DNA of 64,000 nt, taken from positions 1 through 64,000 of the forward strand of contig KN880490.1 of NCBI GenBank assembly GCA_000934385.1. The letters run 5' to 3'. Made by a program: the position numbers and the translations under genes. Position 1 is the first letter of the stretch, and each line of letters starts with the position of its first letter. The notes under the pieces were generated by a model. The model saw nothing but the letters and a program-made list of their open reading frames with translations. It was not told the DNA's origin and searched no databases. Source of the stretch: Cylindrobasidium torrendii FP15055 ss-10 (taxonomy: Eukaryota; Basidiomycota; Agaricomycetes; Agaricales; Physalacriaceae). Positions 57,796 through 64,000 of the stretch are shown here, piece after piece.

Positions 57796-59032
57796 CTATT
57801 TCTGGCTAATTCGCGATTTAAGCGTCTTGAGGCGCGCATTGTTGTTTCGCCGCCTTGCACTGTCGTTATCAATTGTCGCATCCCGGCGCAGACTGGGAAC
57901 AGGCGCGACGGTGTATGTTCTGACATCGGCATAGGGAATCGACGCGGCGTTCTTGCGGGTGCGGTTCTTGTCGTCTTGCTTTGCACGTGCCATGATCTGG
58001 CTGAGGGTCACGCCTGCTGTCTTGTCGACCTGGACGGTAGGCAGACTCCTGTCGCGGTAAGACGAGGAACGCTTGATAATTGGGCGTGCCCAAATCATCA
58101 CGAGGCTGTTGGCAGTTCGCTTGATGTCGTCGGTGACACGGGCACACTTGGTGTAGAACATAACAATGCGGCCAAGACCTGACTCTTTGAGGACGGCAGA
58201 ATCAATGAACTCGAGCTTGGGAAGGATTCCAAAGAATTCACGCTGGATGTTAAGCGAGGGAAGTGATTTGTCAGGAAGAGGTTCGAGCCAGCGGCGTACT
58301 CCTTCCAGCAGATTATTGTCGATGATAGATTGTGCGAGCGAGGCCCTGGTGGCGGTCAGTACTCAGGATCACGGGAATAACATGGACACACACTTTTGCA
58401 AAACAACCACTACTTCGGGAAGGAGACGCAGCTTTTGTATAGCCGGCAGCTGCTCCTGGTTCGAACGAATATCCTCGTCTGCTGCGGCATTCATATTCTC
58501 GCGCAAGCGGGCAACCTGGTCATCCGCATAGCTATCCAGTGCTTCCTCGTTCTTTCGTTTCTTCGGCTTGGACCGTTTTGGTTTCAGGATTTCGTCAATT
58601 CTCTGACCCATTCGAATCTGAGCGGCTGTCACAGAGGCACTTGTCAGCCTGATTGAAGGACTTGAGAGATTATGGTAACGTACCTTTCTCAGGCGCCATT
58701 GCCTCAAGTTCGGCATCGTCGTACTGTGGTTTCTTGGGCGCCGCCGTGGAAGTGCGCTTTCGCTTCGTGCCCGCAGTGCTCTGGCGCACGCGTTCCGCCT
58801 TCTTCTTCAGCGTTTTCCCTTTTGCTGGGCGCTGTTCGTTGCGATAGTCCTCGTCCGAGTCGCCACCGGAAGACTCAAAGTTGCGCTCGTCGGTGGCCTT
58901 TGGACGGTCTGATACAAATGAGCGTCCTGAGATGCATACCAGTGAGATTACGGCACACCATCGTCCGAAAGCTCAGAATCCGAGCCAAAGATGTCGCGTT
59001 CAAGGCCATTGACGTCCGCCATAGTGATGAGC
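57796..59032 (-). CDS. IWS1: Transcription elongation factor IWS1/SPN1
   Basis: Start at 59032 (MADVNGLERDIFGSDSELSD). A disordered, charged N-terminus (ERNFESSGGDSDED, KKKAERVRQSTAGTKRKRTS) precedes the conserved core: AAQIRMGQRIDEILKPKRSK, LPAIQKLRLLPEVVVVLQK, ASLAQSIIDNNLLEGVRRWL, EPLPDKSLPSLNIQREFFGI and LPKLEFIDSAVLKESGLGRI, with VMFYTKCARVTDDIKRTANS and VMIWARPIIKRSSSYRDR. This is the TFIIS N-terminal/LW-type helical domain of Spn1, which binds Spt6 and RNA polymerase II during elongation. An upstream in-frame extension exists, but the family start is MADVNG. It diverges from the F-box gene over 391 bases. Confidence 0.92.
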
Positions 59033-59423
59033 AGTGGGGGCGCGCGGTCGTTGAAGAAAGAGGGCGGAAGCGTTATGTCAGCAACGAAGGATCTGTGATC
59101 GGCCTTGCTTAGCAGGTTATTTACAGACAGCCGTAACAACTGAATTATACATGCGGCCGAGACAGGCGAAGGCACAAATTACTATAAAACTAGATGAGGC
59201 ACCGGGTCCTCCGTTTGTTTCCTTTTCCCCTCGCAGCGTCCTTTTGCTCGTCGTCGTCGTCGTCGACGTCTTCGGTGACGTTTGCAGCGCCGCGCCGCCA
59301 TCCTCCTAGCCCCACGATCGGTTGTTGTTGTTGCCTCATTTCAAACTGCAGAAACGTCGAGCTCGTTGGCACTTTCCTGTGTTCTTTCATCTCCCATCAG
59401 CAGCAATCCATCCCTCCACTGGC

Positions 59424-61809
59424 ATGGCTCTCGCAACACTGAGCCCTGCGCACCGCCAGCACCATGGTGGCCCAGGCTCGCCGTCATCCGCTTATGCACC
59501 AAATAAATTTACCCATCTTACCCCCAACGTCTCTGCGGCTCGGCCCGAAACCTTTCTCTCTCATACTCCATCTTCCACCAAATCCCGCCAACTGCCCCCA
59601 CTCCCTGCGGCGATGGAAAGCCGAACTAGTACTACCGCTGTCAACGCGCCCCCACGCGTTACAGACCATACCACACTGCCACCGACCAGTGGGCGCCCAA
59701 GTACGACGACTCTGGCACGCAATCAGACTGCTGCCTACATGCGTCCGTCGTCTTCAAGAGGACTCAATGCAGCTAGCCATCAGCCCAGGTCACTTTCCTG
59801 CCTACTCTCATTTTTGCCATGGAAGGATTTCATGTCTCTCGCGCAAACATGTAAAAGCATGCAGGACTTGGTGAACAATCGCACCTTGAAAGACGTGATC
59901 CTTTCGCGCTATGTCGAAAGCTATGGAGCGTCGCTACGCCTGCGTTCGAAGCAAACCGATGCGGACACGGATATTCAAGTTACCCTGCAGGATATTGACC
60001 TGTTCTGTACGTTATGACCGACCCCATCCCCGACCATTTCCTGACCTGCGCACAGTAATATCCCAACACACTCCACTCCACTTCTATCCCACGCGCGCAC
60101 TTGTTTCGTTAACAGCTGCGCAACCGTCGACGTCCAAACCAAATCGAGAAGAGTACAAGCTGGCGCGCCTCACCCAAGCACACTCTCGGATGGTCCTCCT
60201 GCTCCAGTCTCTCGTCCACAGCGCTCCCTGTCCGCCGCCTACCGAAGCTGTGCCCGAGATCGATCCATTTACCTTGGCAAGCGAGATCGCACAACCGAGC
60301 GAGTACTCTCTGAAGAAGAATGGTTCGGTTCGGGAACTTACTTTCCCCGCTCCCCTCTCACACAAGCCCGAGCCTATTTTGAACGATGGCGGCGAGATCC
60401 CACCGCCAGTGCCCGCCAAATCGTCTCCAAAGTCGTCGCGTCGGTCCCCTAGTGTCAGCAGCCATCAGCAACCTGCATCGCCATCTAAAACTCCACCTTC
60501 TGCATTTCCAAAGCCGCGTTCATCGGTGACTGGCTCCCCATCCAAGCTTGTCTCGAGGAGTAAAAGTCGGCTTTCAATTTTTAATGGAAAACCCGTGGCG
60601 CCCCCTCCACCGTCGGAGCCTAAATCCTTGACAGCCTACTCGACCAACTGGCGTCGGTCGCTGGCTCATGCGTCCATTTCGCACAACTCCCGACGCCGTG
60701 CTCGTGGGACGGCCCATCCCGCCTCAGCCTCTGAGGGTTGTGGCTCAGACGATGATCTTGGATTTACTCGCCCTCATCGCCAGTTTGCCTCGGAAAGTTT
60801 CAACATCTCGGACAGTTCGTTCACAAGCCTCAGTGGCTCGGCATCCACAGGCGCAACCACGCCGCCATTGCTATTCGCCCAAGACCGGGGGAAATCACCA
60901 TCTCCGCCTCCCCCGGTAAACGCTTTCAGCTCGTCTCCCCATGGTATCGACATGGCAATGTCTCGCGTTCGCGCTCCAATTCTTCGCGTGTATGTTCCCT
61001 GCTCAGATCTCACCGAGGTCCCCGACTTCTTGGATGCATCCTATCTCGAATCGATGGGTGGCTCGATGAGCATCCAGCGCTGCGAAGAACAATTGACAGA
61101 GTCGGGACTATGGGCACATCTCAGCACAGGCGACATTGTCTGCAACCTGGGATACGTCCCTCCAGCCTTGGGCGAGGAGACTGGTAGCGACGAACAAGTC
61201 TCGCGGATACGTCGACAGTCTCGAAGTGCTCAACAAGAAGTTCGCAAGTGGCTCATCTTCAACGGCTCGTTCCTTGTACCATTCTGCCCACCCGAGGACT
61301 TGCTCCCACTTGACGACCCAATCACTCTGCCGTCGCCGTTTTACTACGACCATATCGTTTCCTCCGGAACGAATGTGCGTCTTACGCTACAGCAGCTACC
61401 TACGCCCCACAGAGGCCATGCACCCGTCACTCAGCTGGTGCACTCGGTCATTAATGTCCCAAGTCCACATTCCCGGGGCGGAATGGCAAGCGTCAAGCGA
61501 TGGGCGTGGACTGCGCGCGCAAAAGCAGCTGGGATATCGTCGGGCATGGGCATCGGCTGGGAAGGAGAGTGGGTGTTCGAAGGCGATGGCACCATTGAAG
61601 GTCGCCAATATCTTCTCGACTGCATAGCTGGCCATGTACCCGGTCCTCACAACTGCGAACTCGTCCGTGACAGGAGCGGACGCGGACGCGTTTGGCTCAG
61701 GTATGTCGTTACTTGTTCCGTCATCAACGCAGCCACTGACCGCCCCGACAGATTACTGGACGGTGTTGGCTCAAGGCGCGCCAGTCCCATTACGTCTCCT
61801 CATCTGTAA
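59424..61809 (+). CDS. F-box-like protein, basidiomycete type
   Basis: Three exons (59424-60006, 60056-61700, 61752-61809) give 761 residues. After a Ser/Pro N-terminus, an F-box-like segment reads LSCLLSFLPWKDFMSLAQTC then KSMQDLVNNRTLKDVILSRY. A long disordered section rich in SP sites and Arg follows. The final 270 residues form a globular C-terminus: APILRVYVPCSDLTEVPDFL, CEEQLTESGLWAHLSTGDIV, CNLGYVPP, WLIFNGSFLVPFCPPEDLLP, LPSPFYYDHIVSSGTNVRLT and GWEGEWVFEGDGTIEGRQYL. I do not recognise that domain by name. F-box proteins recruit substrates to SCF ubiquitin ligases; the substrate is unknown. Confidence 0.83.
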
Positions 61810-62301
61810 ACCTGCAACATTTCATCTGTACACAATTGATCAGCACTACCTCTCATTTTATGTTCACTTCACTATCTTATTACAAGCTTCAAGCCACAGG
61901 TTCTGTGCAGCAGAAGGATACTTACTCACATTTACGTCCCGTATATAGTATTAAATCCGTCGCTATACTTTGGACTAGACACTGTCAACGATACCACCTC
62001 ATAAGTAGGATTACATTGCAATGCCCATTTCTTTGCGTAAATTGGTGACTGCTGGGGTAAGCAGAGCCCTCCCTAGACTCAGGCTCCATTGTTGCGTAAG
62101 CACAAGGGCCACCAGTGAGCGGATTAGGCAGGTTCAATACGGCCTGCTGGCAAAGGTCTGATAACACCTAGCGCTACTCGACATGGCTCACAAGCGAACA
62201 ACGGTCGTTGTGCCCAAATTATCAAGCGTGCAAAGATGATAAAATATCGTGCAGATCAATCAACGTAGATACAACAGTTGTTTGGTGTATATTCTCCGTG
62301 C
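61810..62301. other. Intergenic between convergent genes
   Basis: 3' ends of the F-box gene and the peroxin gene; nothing else seen. Confidence 0.5.
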
Positions 62302-63429
62302 TTACAGTGCGTCAGGTTCAGCATCGTATGCAGAAGCCTCCGAAACTTCGACCATTGGAATGCTCTCCTCCACTTTCTTCGGCGCTGGTGGTGGGACAGG
62401 CAAAGCAGTCGCCTTCCATCCTGAGCGGAAGGAAATCACTGCGGTGATCCAGCACATCGCATCGACCAAGAGTTGGTTGCCAATTAGTCCCCCGGGAGTA
62501 GACCTATGCTGTGTGTCAGCATCCGCCGAACCGCAAATCAATGTAGGTTCGTGCGCACCAATGCAGCGCCAGCGGCAAGTTCACGCTGTTAAGAGCAAAC
62601 TCGCTGTAGAAAGCGTCCCAACGCTTTGCAAAGTCTGCCTTGTCCACCTCTGGAGCAACGCTTTTTGCCTTCCTGAGCGTACGTTCTTGCATGGACAGCA
62701 GCTTGTGGTCTTCACGCAGATGTCCGAACTGGAGGACCACATAGGCAGCCCAGCATCGGACGGAAAGTAGGCTCATTGCCCCGGGATTGAGTGTGATGGG
62801 TTTCTTGGAGAGCGGAGACGCGTAGGTCGTGGGGATAACTTCTTTGGACGTGAGGTAACTAAGATGCTCAAGCGGGTAATATCCCAGCATGGACCATCCT
62901 TGCAGCCGTTCGATGTTGAGCAGCTGGCGGGTCGCAGGCGCTTTCCTTTCAAGGGCAATAAGCCACTGGAAGATGGGTAGGAGACCTGGAGCGGTCAGTC
63001 ATTATATTTCACGTCGGAGATCATCTTACCCCAGATTCTCCACAGCGTGCGCGAGTCGCTGATGAGTTTGGCGAATTTGCCAAGTCCTACGGCAGAGTCG
63101 CTCGATGGAAGCTTCCTTAGTCCTGCTTTGCATTGCAGACGAGCACGCAGGTTCAGAAGAGGGACGAGGAGCTGCAGGCTGTATTGCAGGACCTGAGAGA
63201 GATGTCAGGGACAGCAGCTTGATCAAGTTCAACGAGCACACCATGAAGAATTTGCTGTGGTACAGTCAGTCAAAGCCATTTTCTTCAGTGCGCAAACGTA
63301 CTCGCTACCGCTCCATGTTCCCAAATACCGGATGAGATGCGCCAACGTCTCTGAGGGTGGGACGTTGGAAAACAAGCCAAGTACAGAGTCGGCAATTCTT
63401 GCGGGGCTTAACGGTTTCGAATGCGACAT
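62302..63429 (-). CDS. Pex11C-like peroxisomal membrane protein
   Basis: Start at 63429 (MSHSKPLSPARIADSVLGLF), assembled over several exons to about 310 residues. Matching blocks are SNVPPSETLAHLIRYLGTWS, RRTWQIRQTHQRLAHAVENL, IFQWLIALERKAPATRQLL, NIERLQGWSMLGYYPLEHLS, LSVRCWAAYVVLQFGHLRED, AKRWDAFYSEFALNSVNLPL and ALHWSTPGGLIGNQL then VDAMCWITAVISFRSGWKAT. The pattern WSMLGYYPLEHL with the RWDAFYSEF helix and terminal membrane segment is that of fungal PEX11 relatives, which elongate and divide peroxisomes. The C-terminus is Pro/Glu-rich. I am less sure of the exact branch (Pex11C) than of the family. Confidence 0.78.
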
Positions 63430-64000
63430 AGTGAAGAGGTCGCTACGCAGGAAAATCCGGCTATGGTGGGTGTAAAGATGTCCGGCAGCGCGGTCAACAT
63501 ATGATTGCCTGCTCGTTGATCGGATCAACGGTCCGCAAAGCCGATCCCAGTATATAAAGATCGGCAGCTGCGTTTATTTTCTCTTCGAACAACCACTGGA
63601 GACTCAAAAGTTCGGGCTTGATTCAACTCTCCATGCTTGCCCGCGTTCCCGTCTCCTAGACTGAACCAAGGTGTCTCAGGTGACGCCGGGGTTGTTCTCT
63701 CCAGTACTTTTCCCGCCGCCGAGGTATCGCTTCGGCTGATACTCAGGACGCGATGGGACGAGCGAATTGAAGGGAACAACTCTACATGCACCCATCTACT
63801 CTATTCTTCGTAACGTCGTATCATCTACTATTGCTCAATACATTTGCATTGTCATATCTCTCCACCGCGCGCTCAACCCAGATCGCGACATGGTCTAACG
63901 GATCCATGAACGTTTGAACTCCAACAGCATTCAACATCATTTTCACCATTCACAAGCGTACAGTGGGATATTTTCGCAAGTCATCGATTCCAGAAGAATG
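63430..64000. other. Right-edge region
   Basis: Upstream sequence of the peroxin gene and of whatever follows. A TATATAAAG element on the plus strand at about 63551-63559 suggests a promoter for a gene just beyond or near the edge; no gene start is recognisable. Confidence 0.4.

Overview
The window is nuclear DNA from a filamentous fungus, most likely a basidiomycete of the Agaricomycetes. The signs are many very short introns (about 43-60 bases), compact intergenic spaces, genes on both strands, fungal-type families (Zn2Cys6 regulators, GMC oxidoreductase, CYP51, Pex11C-like peroxin) and several long disordered proteins without recognisable domains. A relative of Rhizoctonia/Ceratobasidium is my guess from the regulator and P450 style; this is weak inference. 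Because introns are frequent, most genes were assembled here by joining exons by eye. Gene spans run from first ATG to stop, and introns are given where I could place them.

Layout. 0.3-2.8 kb: PWP1 (ribosome biogenesis WD protein) and a dual-specificity phosphatase, convergent. 3.1-3.8 kb: a short tandem repeat and the decayed C-terminus of a cytochrome P450. 4.3-6.9 kb: VPS51 (GARP tethering) diverging from a large disordered protein. 7.2-7.9 kb: cytochrome b5. 9.3-15.1 kb: two disordered proteins flanking a small probable mitochondrial membrane protein, a TPR protein and a MIF-like tautomerase. 15.4-21 kb: DPH2 (diphthamide), an ABM-like protein, a Ca3427-type substrate-binding-fold protein and RMI1. 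21.7-24.3 kb: a small disordered protein and a fungal 7TM-like membrane protein. 24.6-29.1 kb: telomerase reverse transcriptase with all core RT motifs. 29.2-36.4 kb: glutathione peroxidase, GMC oxidoreductase, thymine DNA glycosylase and eIF5. 36.4-38.8 kb: a gene desert with at most a relic of a LINE-like element. 38.8-41.2 kb: acyl-CoA-binding protein and a two-PH-domain protein sharing a divergent promoter with a striking palindrome. 42.2-48.3 kb: two paralogous Zn2Cys6 regulators. 49.6-55.8 kb: TLC-domain membrane protein, EB1/Mal3, WrbA-type quinone reductase and CYP51/ERG11. 57.8-63.4 kb: IWS1/SPN1, an F-box-like protein and a Pex11C-like peroxin.

Most of this is core cellular machinery: translation (DPH2, eIF5, PWP1), genome maintenance (RMI1, TERT, TDG within 15 kb), transcription elongation (IWS1), trafficking and cytoskeleton (VPS51, EB1), and sterol and redox metabolism (CYP51, cytochrome b5, GPx, quinone reductase). 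I see no secondary-metabolite cluster, CRISPR array, intact transposon or tRNA gene. The most unusual points are three introns that can only be spliced as GC-AG, a gene with 20- and 29-base microexons, a recurrent TCACRTGA-type box in front of several genes including TERT and RMI1, a GPx gene with a possible in-frame mitochondrial presequence, and a perfect E2F/MBF-like palindrome next to a CRE.
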